From assembly GCF_963677195.1 (NCBI RefSeq), contig NZ_OY781918.1:3460923-3524922 (forward strand): a DNA stretch of 64,000 nt. The letters run 5' to 3'. The notes under the pieces are model-generated. The model was not told the origin of the DNA. It saw nothing but the letters and a program-made list of their open reading frames with translations, and did not search any database. Position 1 is the first letter of the stretch; the number at the start of each line of letters is the position of its first letter. The translations under genes were made by a program, and so were the position numbers. Shown in pieces: positions 47,617 to 57,215 of the stretch. The stretch comes from an uncultured Marinifilum sp. (GTDB lineage Bacteria; Bacteroidota; Bacteroidia; Bacteroidales; Marinifilaceae).

Positions 47617-48564
47617 CTATTTTTCTACAAAATTGGTTTTTACTATTTCTTTATTTTCCTTATTTAACATTTGTTTAGGAATACAATCTTTTATGGTTTC
47701 TAAAACCGAATTTAACAAGTTTAACCTCACCTCACTTTTTAAGTTAATCAGGCTAATTTCCCTTACTCTTTCTCTTCCTGTAATCTCTTTTAGTAGATCC
47801 TCTTGATCGGCAGGAATTGTAAGCGTAGCAAGCTCGGGTATAAAAGTAATTCCACCTTTATACTCCACAATCCTTCTTAATGCATCAATATTATTTGTCT
47901 CGTATACTAAAGAAGATCTTTTTTGAGATTCCATAGCACAAATATTGGTAACCTGATCTACAAAACAATTTCCCTCTTTCAGCATCCACACATCATTATA
48001 ATCTAATTTTTCAATATCTATTTTATCTGATTTATAAAGTTTATGTTTATAAGACAAAAACAAATAGAAACTTTCATAGAAAATTGGTTGAATTTCAATA
48101 TTACTTTTTGATTGAATTGGAGTTGATATTATACCGCCATGAAGTGTCCCCTCTTTTACTCCCCGCAAAATATCCTCGGTAATAGCTTCTACAATTCTCA
48201 GATTAATTTTTGGATATCGTTTATTCAATTCATCTGCAAATAAAGGGACTAAAAATGGCGATAAGGTTGGAATAATACCTAGACATAGATCTCCCTGTAC
48301 TTCTTCCGATAACTGAAATGCGAAATCTTCGAGATGCTTCGATTCGGTAAGCAAAGACTGAGCTTTTTGTAAAAACAACAATCCATCGCTTGTTGGTTCC
48401 ACTTTCTTATTACTACGATCGAACAATTTAATACCAAGCTCTTCTTCTAGTGCCTGAATTTGTAAACTTACCGCTGGTTGCGAAACTCCCATCGATTTAG
48501 CAACGCGTCCGTAAGCCCCTAAATTACCTAAAGCAATTGCATATTCGAGTTGTTTTAATGTCAT
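47617..48564 (-). CDS. oxyR: OxyR-type LysR regulator
   Basis: 315 residues: a LysR helix-turn-helix (1-60: YGRVAKSMGVSQPAVSLQIQALE) and a substrate-binding-like domain. The two OxyR redox cysteines are present at C200 and C209 (GNCFVDQVTNIC), spaced as in characterised OxyR proteins, so the protein should sense peroxide by disulfide formation. It is immediately upstream of ovoA (193 bp), which it may control. A palindrome at 48609-48631 could be its own operator. Confidence 0.9.
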   Translation of the reverse strand: MTLKQLEYAIALGNLGAYGRVAKSMGVSQPAVSLQIQALEEELGIKLFDRSNKKVEPTSDGLLFLQKAQSLLTESKHLEDFAFQLSEEVQGDLCLGIIPTLSPFLVPLFADELNKRYPKINLRIVEAITEDILRGVKEGTLHGGIISTPIQSKSNIEIQPIFYESFYLFLSYKHKLYKSDKIDIEKLDYNDVWMLKEGNCFVDQVTNICAMESQKRSSLVYETNNIDALRRIVEYKGGITFIPELATLTIPADQEDLLKEITGRERVREISLINLKSEVRLNLLNSVLETIKDCIPKQMLNKENKEIVKTNFVEK

Positions 48565-48608
48565 ATCATTAGTTATATTTATAAATATTCTAAAGTAATT
48601 AATTTATC

Positions 48609-48631
48609 TTATAATATAAATAATATTATAA
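48609..48631. promoter_or_regulatory. Palindrome upstream of oxyR
   Basis: TTATAATAT-aaata-ATATTATAA is a perfect 9-bp inverted repeat centred about 56 bp before the oxyR start, where LysR-type regulators usually bind. All-AT composition lowers its significance. Confidence 0.4.
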
Positions 48632-48710
48632 TTTTAGAAACAGTTTTATTTTAAAACAACCCGCTTAAATCTTAGTTAAACATCTAACATATAGCTTTTT
48701 AACAAAAAAA

Positions 48711-48733
48711 GCCTGCAGATTTGAACTGCAAGC
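48711..48733 (-). terminator. Terminator of the helical-repeat protein gene
   Basis: GCCTGCAG (48711-48718) pairs with CTGCAAGC (48726-48733) with one internal mismatch. On the minus strand it is followed by a seven-T run, 31 bp past the stop at 48764. Confidence 0.6.
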
Positions 48734-48763
48734 TTTCTTAGGACGACTCACTTAATTTTGTTT

Positions 48764-50452
48764 TTACTTATAAAAAATATTTAGTTTTATTTTCTCAGCT
48801 ATTTTTTCAATATCCAATTTTACCAATTGCTTAACACTTGGCGGATTACTGGTTAAAGAAGCTTTAAGTTCGGCCTCAGTTTTTAAGCTTCGTGTAGGAT
48901 TAGACAGATTCCCTGGATTTGCTAATCTATCTCCTGCGTAGACCTCTCTAACAATACGATCATTTTTACTCCATTTTCTATTAATTACACCAACACGAAC
49001 AGGATTTTCAGTATCCCGAGCATCCCAAACTTCTAATGAGTAAGTAGCAATTGCCGTAGCCGATTCTACGCTTGTAGAAACCTTACCAGAGTACTTAAGT
49101 AAGGTCTGACCACCATCTTCTTTTGCAATAGCAATAACTGTTTTCATGGTTTTATAAGTACTCTCGTTAATTTTTTTGGTTTCCATTTTACCTGTCGATT
49201 CATTCTTCCTTTTTACGTAATATGAATGCACATCTTTCATTGAATTTGTAGGTCCCGATTTTGAATATTCAATATTATTGGCTTCTCCCATTTTAACAAT
49301 AACAAAACCATATCCTAAACTATTTTTTGCTTCAGCATAATTTTCAGGATTACTCATATCAATACCATCGGCCTTTTTAAGCGATACAGGTGTAATAAAA
49401 TGTTTAGGTGTTTTATGCTGTAATTCAAAAGCAAATACAGAAGGATGAATTAAATTTCCATTTTTATTAGCTACCAAAACATATACTTTAGAACGAGTTC
49501 TTGCGGCTTTTGCTCTAGCTGTTGCATCTTTATAATCTTTTACCCATTTGTTAACATTTTCGAACATTTCTGCAGCCTTGCTCTGAGCTGCAAATGATTT
49601 TTCTTTTTCTTTTTCGACAGCTAAATTATACATAGTATTTGCACCTTTTTCACAAACATCAGCTCTTTTAGCCACGCAGTCCTTATAGTCTGCTATCCAC
49701 TTATTAGCATGTGCAAAACAACCTGTTGCTGCTGATAAATCTTTTAATTTGTCGGAAGAAGCAAGCTTTATGGCCTCATCATAATACAGTGCAGCTACTT
49801 TCTCATCTATATCTTTATAGGTATCGCATATTTTTTTTGCACTGGTAAAAAAGGATACTGATTTTTCCTTCTCTTCAAAAGTTTTACCCTCATTAAGTAA
49901 ACGCGTAGCCTCCTGATAATAAACTTTACCTTTAGCTTCTTTTATTTTTTCGGCGTATATTCCATTATAGTCATTCGCAAATCCTTTTACTTTTGTAAAG
50001 TGAGAAAATGCTTTTTTTCGCTCAGTAAAATCTTTATTATCATCAATTATTTTAATTCCTGCGTCGAAGTGTGCCTGTGCCGCTTTTGTTTTTGCCTCTA
50101 TTTTTAAAGATGAGTAATCCTTTACTTTTAAGTCAATACTCTCATCTTTATAAGTAATTTTAGCATTAGGAAATTTAGCTAGAATATTATTCAACTTAAT
50201 CCACGAATTAATATTACTAGCTATTCCATCGTAACCAAACTCTGTAGTTGTAGCCTTACTCTCTATTTTTTCTATAGCTTGTAAAGCCTGTGTATACGAT
50301 TTATTAAACTTTTTAAAATTCCCTTTTTTAACTTTCTTTTTTAATTTACTTGCATATTTAATTGCATCTTTTACGCTATATTGAGCATAAGTTTGATGCG
50401 TAAAACAAAGCATCATAAATAGCAGTAAAATTGTAGTAATTTTTCTTTTCAT
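48764..50452 (-). CDS. Secreted helical-repeat protein of unknown function
   Basis: 562 residues with a Sec signal (LLLFMMLCFTHQTYAQ). Residues about 125-330 contain four TPR-like helical hairpins of about 45-50 residues, each starting with a YxxA-type helix (HFDAGIKIIDD, YYQEATRLLNEG, YYDEAIKLASSD, MYNLAVEKEKEK) and ending in a D-Y (K-D) turn. The C-terminal 230 residues are beta-rich and unassigned (KVYVLVANKNGNLIHPSVFAF ... SLEVWDARDTENPVRVGV). Lysine-rich overall. It stands alone between terminator and long spacer. I recognise no family. Confidence 0.65.
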   Translation of the reverse strand: MKRKITTILLLFMMLCFTHQTYAQYSVKDAIKYASKLKKKVKKGNFKKFNKSYTQALQAIEKIESKATTTEFGYDGIASNINSWIKLNNILAKFPNAKITYKDESIDLKVKDYSSLKIEAKTKAAQAHFDAGIKIIDDNKDFTERKKAFSHFTKVKGFANDYNGIYAEKIKEAKGKVYYQEATRLLNEGKTFEEKEKSVSFFTSAKKICDTYKDIDEKVAALYYDEAIKLASSDKLKDLSAATGCFAHANKWIADYKDCVAKRADVCEKGANTMYNLAVEKEKEKSFAAQSKAAEMFENVNKWVKDYKDATARAKAARTRSKVYVLVANKNGNLIHPSVFAFELQHKTPKHFITPVSLKKADGIDMSNPENYAEAKNSLGYGFVIVKMGEANNIEYSKSGPTNSMKDVHSYYVKRKNESTGKMETKKINESTYKTMKTVIAIAKEDGGQTLLKYSGKVSTSVESATAIATYSLEVWDARDTENPVRVGVINRKWSKNDRIVREVYAGDRLANPGNLSNPTRSLKTEAELKASLTSNPPSVKQLVKLDIEKIAEKIKLNIFYK

Positions 50453-51123
50453 ATTTTTTTAGGATTAAATTAGGCACACCAAGTGCTGGATTTAGTAATG
50501 ATTGTTTTTTATTGTTTTTCTTAATTTTTGATTAATTCCTGCTTAAATTCCCACCAACACAAATCCATAAGTATTTTAACTCCCTTCATTTAACTCAAGT
50601 TTTTCAAATTTATAAATACTTTACTTAAGCCCAAATAACATCATTAAATAATTTGACAATACATCCATTATTAGATTACAATAATTAAATCTTAACAGGC
50701 TAATGGAATTATTCAAAAGAGTTAGCAGCACATACATCAAATAAAATAGAATTGATCTTAAAATAATATTTAGATAAGAAAATTTGCCCAATTATTTTTA
50801 TTTCAAAAGTTGAATCTAATTTTCACTATTTTCTACAATAAAAATATCAGACTTTAATTTTCCGCAAAATTCGAACATATCTAATGAATGCAGAACACAA
50901 TTATATTTTTTAAAATATAGCTAATTAAAGCAGATTTATTAAAAAATAAACTCATGTGCAATGTGTATCTTTCTACTTCAAAATCTTTTGTATTATTGTT
51001 TATTAAATGTAAAAATCATTTTATCTTTGTTTAGCAAAAACAAAACATAAAGACAATTTAAAAGATAAGCCTTTCATAGTTCTCATCCCATAATTGTTGG
51101 AATTAATATTTAACAATATTTAA
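50453..51123. other. Long divergent intergenic region
   Basis: About 670 bp between the divergent repeat-protein and AsmA-like genes. AT-rich, no ORF above about 40 codons and no RNA-like GC-rich fold seen. The only clear element is the plus-strand promoter near 50996-51029. Confidence 0.45.
50996..51029 (+). promoter_or_regulatory. Bacteroidota-type promoter for the AsmA-like gene
   Basis: TATCTTTG at 51022-51029 matches TAnnTTTG, with TTG at 50996-50998 upstream (23-bp spacer, slightly long). The start codon is 94 bp downstream. Confidence 0.5.
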
Positions 51124-54096
51124 ATGAACAGGATACTTAAAATTCTGAAACGATTCTTTGCCATAATAATAAGTTTATGCATAGTTTTGATTCTTATTGC
51201 AGAAATGGCCGAAGATACAATAGTTCACTCTGCGCTTAATGAGGTAAATAGTAGTATCGATGCAGCCATTAAAATAGAAGATGTATCTTTTTCGCTTCTC
51301 AAAAAGTTTCCTTATGCAACGGTCGAATTTAAGAATGTATCCTTACAATCTAAATCGACTTTAAAGGCAGATACTCTTTTAAGTTCAGATAAAATTTATG
51401 TATCCCTTAATACAATATCCTTACTAAAAGGAAACTTCGAAACAGAAAAAGTAGAATTAAAAAACGGATACTTTAATTATCAAATAGACAAAAATGGAAC
51501 TAGCAATTTCGATTGTTTATTTTCTACCCATAAGGATAGCACTGTTTCGCAAAACAATAGCTCATTGCATTTAGATCTTAAAAAAGTATCCTTAAATAAT
51601 ATTCATCTTTTTTATTTTAACTCCAACTCTTCGGTACAAGCCGAAATTTTAATAGACGAAACCGAAGTTAAAGGAAAAATAGTAAACAACACTTATAAGG
51701 CAGAAATAGAAGGAAATGCCTTGCTATCCAACTGTAAATTTAAAAATAGCAATCTGCATAAAATGAAGAATGCTGAAATTAATTATCAGATAGCTTATAT
51801 AAACGATAGTTTACAAGTTAATTTACTGCAATTCATTAGTAAAGGTGCAAATCTAAAGGCAAAAGGAACAATTGCACTTACCAATCAAATGCAAGCAGAT
51901 ATTAACCTTACAAATTGTGAATTAGAACTTAATAAACTTCATAAATATCTTCCCGAAGAAATTAAGAGCAATTACAAAATCAGTAAAATTGATGGATTAT
52001 TAAGCCTTTCGGCTAAAATAAACGGAAAATTAATAGACTCCATTCCCCCACAAATAAAGGCTAGTGTACAATTGACGAATGGAATACTTAAAAAGGATGA
52101 TTATCCCACACTTAAGAATCTGAATTTTAAAGGACAATTTAACAATGGAAAAAAAGCACTAAGCGAAAGCACACAAATTAAATGCGAACAATTGCACTTC
52201 GAGACAGAAAAAAGCTCGGGAGATTTAACTTTTGAGCTTACAAATTTAAATCAACCCAAATACAATTTCGAAAGCAATTTGCAAATTAATTTCGACGAAA
52301 TAAAAACCTATATTCCCGATTCATTAATTAATATAAACGCAGGAATAAGTAAAATGGAAATTACAGGAATCGGAAAATTAGATTCTTTTAAGGATCTTGA
52401 GAATCCCGACTATATCCTACAAAGCTTAAATGCTAAAATCAATCTCGAAAATGTAAAAGCATCCAACACTCAATTTCGTGTTGATTCGTTAAATGCAACG
52501 CTATTTTATTCTCCCAATAAAATTAGCGTTTCGAAAGTTCAAGCACAAATTCCATCTCACAATATAATTATTAACAAAGCTAATATATTGGCTCAGTTTA
52601 ATGGTAAACTATCGAATTTAGCTCAGTTAAATGCAAAGATCGATTCTTTCTATTTGGAAACCAGCAAAAGCACACTTTCGGGTAATATAAAAATGCAAAA
52701 CTTAAATTACCCTAAGTATACACTCGATTTAAAAACAAACTTAAATTTAGCTGAATTAAAGAGTCTGATACCCGACTCTTTACTTACTAATATTAATGGA
52801 AATATAAATACCCAATTTAATTCAAGCGGTCGCATACATCCCGATTCTCTTAGTGAGCAAATTACCAACATAATATGCAATAAAAGTATCTTAAAAACCA
52901 ATTGTAAAAACATATCCATTCATCTTAATAATCCGGAAATTGAATTATCCAATTTTTCGGGAAACATAGCTATAATGCGCGACACCATTAAAATAATGAA
53001 TACAAATGGTGAGTTATTTGGCATAAATTTTAAAATAGATTCCACACAAATAAAAAACTACTACAATACTTTAATAGCAAACAAAAAACAAGAATTATCT
53101 ATCGATGGATTATTTCACTTTAATCACATTAACTACCATAGCATAGACTCTTTACTTGCAAACTTTACCAATAATTCAGACACACTTACAAATCAATCGA
53201 GTAAGAAAGAAAAAACACAATACACCTATCTTGTAAAAGGTAAATTATCGGGCGAAAGCTTTACTTATAAAAAGGCAAATTTTACAGATATAAGTAGTCT
53301 ATTTAATATTAGCGACAGCACAATTTTGCTCGATAAATTTCGTTTTAATGCTTTCGAAGGCAATATGAATAATTCGCTTCGCTACAAAATAGTATCTAAC
53401 AATAAAAAAACAATTGATTTATATAATCAAACTAAGGAATTAAATATTGCCAGATTAATGAAAGATTTCGACAATTTTAAAGAATACGATCAGGCATACA
53501 TAGAATCAGAACAAATTAGTGGAAAACTTACATCCGACTTACACGGGCAATTCTTATTGTTAGGAGATTCTTTAGTGAATGATTCAAGCATGCTAAAAGG
53601 AGATATTAAACTCGAAAATGGCGGACTTTTCAATTTTAAACCCGTTATGGAACTTTCAAAATCGACAAATATAGATGAGCTTGATAATTTGCAGTTTAAA
53701 ACCATAGAAAGCAAAGTTTTTGTGTACAAAAATGCAGTTTATGTTCCGCAAACCGAGATTAAAAGCAATGCCATGGATATTTCAGCTTATGGAATGCAAA
53801 GTTTTGGCGACGATTATGAATATCACCTCCGTATTTATTTGGGCGAAATTTTACACGGTAAAACAAAACGAATACGCGAAAAACAACAAAAACAAGAAAA
53901 TAAACCCGATGGTGGAACTTCAGGCTTAACCTCTCTTTTTGTAGTCTCGAAATGTAAGGATGGAAAAACTCATAGTGGACTGGATACAAAAAAAGGCCGT
54001 ATGAAAATGAAAACAAAAATTAAACTTCAGCAAGTTGTTTTGGATCTTATCTTCCACCCCAAATTGGTTAACTTCGAGACAGATCAAAAAAAATAA
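51124..54096 (+). CDS. AsmA family envelope protein
   Basis: 990 residues. One N-terminal membrane helix (about 10-28) is followed by a long stretch of amphipathic beta strands with the AsmA opening (LNEVNSSIDAAIKIEDVSFSLLKKFPYATVEFKNVSL). The AsmA-like C-terminal region (about 840-960: KGDIKLENGGLFNFKPVMEL ... DISAYGMQSFGDDYEYHLRIYLGEIL) is also present. AsmA/TamB-type proteins form hydrophobic bridges that carry lipids between inner and outer membranes. Length fits Bacteroidota members. It ends 23 bp before the DsbA-like gene. Confidence 0.82.
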   Translation: MNRILKILKRFFAIIISLCIVLILIAEMAEDTIVHSALNEVNSSIDAAIKIEDVSFSLLKKFPYATVEFKNVSLQSKSTLKADTLLSSDKIYVSLNTISLLKGNFETEKVELKNGYFNYQIDKNGTSNFDCLFSTHKDSTVSQNNSSLHLDLKKVSLNNIHLFYFNSNSSVQAEILIDETEVKGKIVNNTYKAEIEGNALLSNCKFKNSNLHKMKNAEINYQIAYINDSLQVNLLQFISKGANLKAKGTIALTNQMQADINLTNCELELNKLHKYLPEEIKSNYKISKIDGLLSLSAKINGKLIDSIPPQIKASVQLTNGILKKDDYPTLKNLNFKGQFNNGKKALSESTQIKCEQLHFETEKSSGDLTFELTNLNQPKYNFESNLQINFDEIKTYIPDSLININAGISKMEITGIGKLDSFKDLENPDYILQSLNAKINLENVKASNTQFRVDSLNATLFYSPNKISVSKVQAQIPSHNIIINKANILAQFNGKLSNLAQLNAKIDSFYLETSKSTLSGNIKMQNLNYPKYTLDLKTNLNLAELKSLIPDSLLTNINGNINTQFNSSGRIHPDSLSEQITNIICNKSILKTNCKNISIHLNNPEIELSNFSGNIAIMRDTIKIMNTNGELFGINFKIDSTQIKNYYNTLIANKKQELSIDGLFHFNHINYHSIDSLLANFTNNSDTLTNQSSKKEKTQYTYLVKGKLSGESFTYKKANFTDISSLFNISDSTILLDKFRFNAFEGNMNNSLRYKIVSNNKKTIDLYNQTKELNIARLMKDFDNFKEYDQAYIESEQISGKLTSDLHGQFLLLGDSLVNDSSMLKGDIKLENGGLFNFKPVMELSKSTNIDELDNLQFKTIESKVFVYKNAVYVPQTEIKSNAMDISAYGMQSFGDDYEYHLRIYLGEILHGKTKRIREKQQKQENKPDGGTSGLTSLFVVSKCKDGKTHSGLDTKKGRMKMKTKIKLQQVVLDLIFHPKLVNFETDQKK

Positions 54097-54119
54097 AAAT
54101 TAATATACTTTTAGCTTAC

Positions 54120-54758
54120 ATGAATATTTCCAATCGTATTATATACATTATTTCTTTTATTCTATTTGTAATTATCTGCTATATTATTGTTAATAAAATA
54201 ATATTAAATCCGAAAACACATTCTCAGGCATCAATAAAAATTCAAACAAACGAGAGTGATATTATTTTCGGAAATCATGATGCAGCTAATTCCATTTATA
54301 TGTATTCGAGTTATAAATGCGGTTTTTGTCGTAATTTTTTTAAGGAAGTATTTCCAAAATTAAAAGATAATTATCTTGATAAAGGAAAACTAAATTTAAT
54401 TGTTAAATTGATTGAACCAGATAAGGATATTGATATGCTATATGCTCTGCAAGTTGCTGTTTCGGTACATAAATACGGTCAATTCGATAAATTACATGAG
54501 CTATTGGTGCACAATTACAAGGTAGTTTACACCAACGATTTTACATCTTTATGCGAAGATTTTATGCAAAACAATACAGAAATTGCAAAATCTGTTTTAG
54601 AAAACAATAATTACGAATACCTAAAAGCAAATTATAATGAATTTACTGATTTAAAGTTAAGTGGAACTCCTACTTTTTTAATGAATCAGCAAATATATAA
54701 AGGCTATAAAAATTACGAAGAATTTGAAAATATAATTGAAAATGAATTCAAATATTAA
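54120..54758 (+). CDS. Membrane-anchored DsbA-like thiol oxidoreductase
   Basis: 212 residues: one N-terminal helix (about 8-28), then a thioredoxin-fold domain with C67-G-F-C70 and the cis-proline loop SGTPTFLM near residue 187. The long insertion between them is the DsbA helical domain. It should exchange disulfides outside the inner membrane. It lies 11 bp before a cysteine-rich lipoprotein gene, the obvious candidate partner or substrate. Confidence 0.85.
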   Translation: MNISNRIIYIISFILFVIICYIIVNKIILNPKTHSQASIKIQTNESDIIFGNHDAANSIYMYSSYKCGFCRNFFKEVFPKLKDNYLDKGKLNLIVKLIEPDKDIDMLYALQVAVSVHKYGQFDKLHELLVHNYKVVYTNDFTSLCEDFMQNNTEIAKSVLENNNYEYLKANYNEFTDLKLSGTPTFLMNQQIYKGYKNYEEFENIIENEFKY

Positions 54759-54769
54759 AATAAACTAAA

Positions 54770-55120
54770 ATGAACAAAAAATTAATTTTCCTGCCCCTTT
54801 CTTTATTGGGGATTATTGCAATTCTATTATTTGGATGCGATTCAGATTCAGATAAATCGGAAGATGTTTGCGAAGTATTTCCAACACCAAACGAATGCTC
54901 GGCTACTACACAAGCAACGGCTTGTTGTTCCGATGAAGATAATTGTTACTATTTATTCGATGGTGTAAAATATGCGTATACCGACGAAGGACAAGAAGAG
55001 TTGCTTGCTGTAATGTGCCCAAATCTTTCGGAAGAAGAAAGCACAGCCATTTACAAAAAGTTAAATGCCCAAACTAAAAAATTAATGGAACAAGCTAGGT
55101 TATCAGCCGTTTGTCAGTAA
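54770..55120 (+). CDS. Cysteine-rich small lipoprotein
   Basis: 116 residues. The signal ends in a lipobox (ILLFGC), and the mature part has seven further cysteines (DVCEVF, NECSA, ACCSD, DNCYY, VMCPN, AVCQ). No CxxC pair is seen, so disulfide bonding rather than metal binding seems likelier. A helical C-terminus follows. The family is not recognised. Its position directly after the DsbA-like gene suggests its disulfides are made or isomerised by that protein. Confidence 0.7.
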   Translation: MNKKLIFLPLSLLGIIAILLFGCDSDSDKSEDVCEVFPTPNECSATTQATACCSDEDNCYYLFDGVKYAYTDEGQEELLAVMCPNLSEEESTAIYKKLNAQTKKLMEQARLSAVCQ

Positions 55121-55121
55121 A

Positions 55122-55158
55122 AGAATGAGGCTGTATTCAATAAATACAGCCTCATTCT
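55122..55158. terminator. Strong bidirectional terminator
   Basis: AGAATGAGGCTGTATT (55122-55137) and AATACAGCCTCATTCT (55143-55158) form a perfect 16-bp stem with a 5-nt loop, between convergent genes ending at 55120 and 55168. Confidence 0.8.
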
Positions 55159-55167
55159 TTATCTATT

Positions 55168-55689
55168 TTAAAAGAAAAACCATTTCCTTTTTCGTAAGCT
55201 CCGCAATTTTTTTTCAAGATTGTATCCCCGCAAATTTATAGCTACAATCCTACCTTCCCCATCAATTAAGTAATTAGAAGGAAGTTTTTTTACTTTATAT
55301 ATTCTAGCTGCTGCGTTTCTCCAACCATTTAAATCGCTAACATGATTTTCCCAAATTAAACTGTCTTTTTCAACAGCTCTTTGCCAAGATTTCACACTAC
55401 GATCAAAAGAAACACTATACACCGTAAAACCATTGCCATTCCTAAAATCTGTATTTTTATATTTTCCATAAGCATCGAGAAGATATTTACTCTCCTTTCT
55501 GCATGGCTTACACCACGATGCCCAAAAATCAATCAATACCATTTTACCCTTTAATTCGGACAAAGAAATATTTTTTCCATTTAAAGATTTCTGTACAATT
55601 TCAGGAGCTTTATCTCCAATTTTTAAAGTTTGAGAATTTGTATTCTTAGCAAGTAAAAACACAAATAACAAAAGAATATAATATTTCAT
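55168..55689 (-). CDS. TlpA-like periplasmic thioredoxin
   Basis: 173 residues from the ATG at 55689, which opens a Sec signal (YYILLLFVFLLAKNTNSQ); a start 51 bp upstream gives a poorer N-terminus. The thioredoxin/TlpA domain has LIDFWASWCKPCRKE with C60-x2-C63 and the cis-proline motif KLPSNYLID. Family members reduce disulfides in cytochrome maturation or envelope proteins. It ends in a basic KRKWFFF tail. Monocistronic. Confidence 0.85.
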   Translation of the reverse strand: MKYYILLLFVFLLAKNTNSQTLKIGDKAPEIVQKSLNGKNISLSELKGKMVLIDFWASWCKPCRKESKYLLDAYGKYKNTDFRNGNGFTVYSVSFDRSVKSWQRAVEKDSLIWENHVSDLNGWRNAAARIYKVKKLPSNYLIDGEGRIVAINLRGYNLEKKLRSLRKRKWFFF

Positions 55690-55835
55690 TATGGTAATAA
55701 ATTTAACATGCAAATATGCATCTAATATCCAAACAAACAAAATAGATTATAAGTAGATACAATACATATAAAAAATAGGGATAATAATTTTTCAAGTGAT
55801 TGACAAAAGCAAACACATATTCATTAATTGTTTTA

Positions 55836-55843
55836 TAACTTTG
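55836..55843 (+). promoter_or_regulatory. Bacteroidota -7 element for mtnN-luxS
   Basis: TAACTTTG matches TAnnTTTG, 76 bp upstream of mtnN. A -33 TTG is not at the usual distance, although TTGACA occurs at 55800-55805, 30 bp away. Confidence 0.4.
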
Positions 55844-55918
55844 CACTCTCAATTTAAAACTAAATAATAAAGGCAGTTTGTATTTTATTATTAATATTTT
55901 GAACTTTATTCTTGATTA

Positions 55919-56617
55919 ATGAAAATAGGAATTATAGGAGCAATGGAAATTGAAGTTGTTAAGCTTCGCGAACTATTATCTGATAAAAATGAGGAACAAA
56001 AAGGCGGATTTATATTCTACACAGGAAATTTAAACAATGTAGAAGTTATTCTCTTACAATCGGGAATTGGAAAAGTAAATGCTGCCATTGGTGCCGCACT
56101 TATGATTGACAATTACAAACCCGATTTTCTGATAAATACCGGAGCAGCAGGTGGATTTCCTGGCAATTTAAAAGTAGGCGACATTGTTATCTCTACACAA
56201 GTAATTCATCATGATATGGATTGTACCGTTTTTGGATACAAACACGGACAGGTTCCTGGAATGCCTGAAAGCTTTATTGCCCATGAGAAATTAATGAATT
56301 TGGCCGATAAATGCATACACCAATTAAGCAATTTGGCTACTAAAAAAGCTACAATCTTAACAGGAGATCAGTTTATGAATAATGCTGAGGCCACAAAAAA
56401 AATTAAGGACATGTTCCCCGATGCCGAAGCTGTTGAAATGGAAGGCGCTGCAATTGCACAAACCTGTTATCAATTTAAAATTCCTTTTGTTGTTATCCGA
56501 TCAATTTCGGATATTGCAGGACAGGAAAATGCTGTTGAATATGGAGAATTTGTTGAAACAGCAGCAGTAAACTCGGCCAAAATGGTTGTAGAAATGATAA
56601 ACGAATTGGGAAACTAG
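55919..56617 (+). CDS. mtnN: 5'-methylthioadenosine/S-adenosylhomocysteine nucleosidase
   Basis: 232 residues, full length. It hydrolyses S-adenosylhomocysteine to S-ribosylhomocysteine plus adenine, and methylthioadenosine likewise. Signature segments are MKIGIIGAMEIEV, QSGIGKVNAA, NTGAAGG, TGDQFM, and VEMEGAAIAQ with the catalytic RSISDIAG aspartate. It is followed 13 bp later by luxS, which uses its product. The pair forms the activated-methyl-cycle/AI-2 route. Confidence 0.95.
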   Translation: MKIGIIGAMEIEVVKLRELLSDKNEEQKGGFIFYTGNLNNVEVILLQSGIGKVNAAIGAALMIDNYKPDFLINTGAAGGFPGNLKVGDIVISTQVIHHDMDCTVFGYKHGQVPGMPESFIAHEKLMNLADKCIHQLSNLATKKATILTGDQFMNNAEATKKIKDMFPDAEAVEMEGAAIAQTCYQFKIPFVVIRSISDIAGQENAVEYGEFVETAAVNSAKMVVEMINELGN

Positions 56618-56630
56618 AAAAATACAGATT

Positions 56631-57110
56631 ATGGAAAAAATAGCAAGTTTTACAGTAGACCACAACAAATTAAAACGTGGAATTTATGTATCTCGTAAAG
56701 ATAAAGTTGGTGCCGAAACATTAACTAGTTTCGATCTTAGAACAAAATTACCTAACGCAGAACCAGCCATGGATATTCCTGCAATGCACACCATGGAACA
56801 TTTGGGAGCTACCTTTTTAAGAAATCATGAAAAATGGGCTGATAAAACAATTTATTTTGGTCCTATGGGTTGTCGTACTGGTTTTTACCTAATTTTTCAT
56901 GGCGATCTTAGCTCAAATGATATTGTGGAAGTAACCAAAGAAATGTTCGATTTTATGGCCGAGTTTGAAGGAGAAATTCCAGGAACCAATAAAATTGAAT
57001 GCGGAAATTATGCAAGTCACGATTTAGCAATTGCCAAATGGGAAGCAGAAAAATACAGAACTGAAGTTTTAGCAAACTTAAAAGAAGAAAATTTGACTTA
57101 TCCAGAATAA
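56631..57110 (+). CDS. luxS: S-ribosylhomocysteine lyase LuxS
   Basis: 159 residues, full length. It splits S-ribosylhomocysteine into homocysteine and the AI-2 precursor DPD. The metal site H53-T-M-E56-H57 and the third ligand cysteine (IECGNYASHDL) are present, as is the catalytic-cysteine segment MGCRTGFY. Co-transcribed with mtnN, with a strong terminator following. Confidence 0.96.
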   Translation: MEKIASFTVDHNKLKRGIYVSRKDKVGAETLTSFDLRTKLPNAEPAMDIPAMHTMEHLGATFLRNHEKWADKTIYFGPMGCRTGFYLIFHGDLSSNDIVEVTKEMFDFMAEFEGEIPGTNKIECGNYASHDLAIAKWEAEKYRTEVLANLKEENLTYPE

Positions 57111-57131
57111 TTTCAAATTGATATTATATAA

Positions 57132-57166
57132 AATAAGACTGTCAGAAACTAACTGACAGTCTTATT
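57132..57166 (+). terminator. Terminator of mtnN-luxS
   Basis: AATAAGACTGTCAG (57132-57145) pairs perfectly with CTGACAGTCTTATT (57153-57166) over 14 bp, 7-nt loop, followed by a T-run; 22 bp after the luxS stop. Confidence 0.82.
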
Positions 57167-57215
57167 TTTTGCTTAAATTTTCTTAAATTTAAAAAAAGCA
57201 ATAAAACTTTAAACA

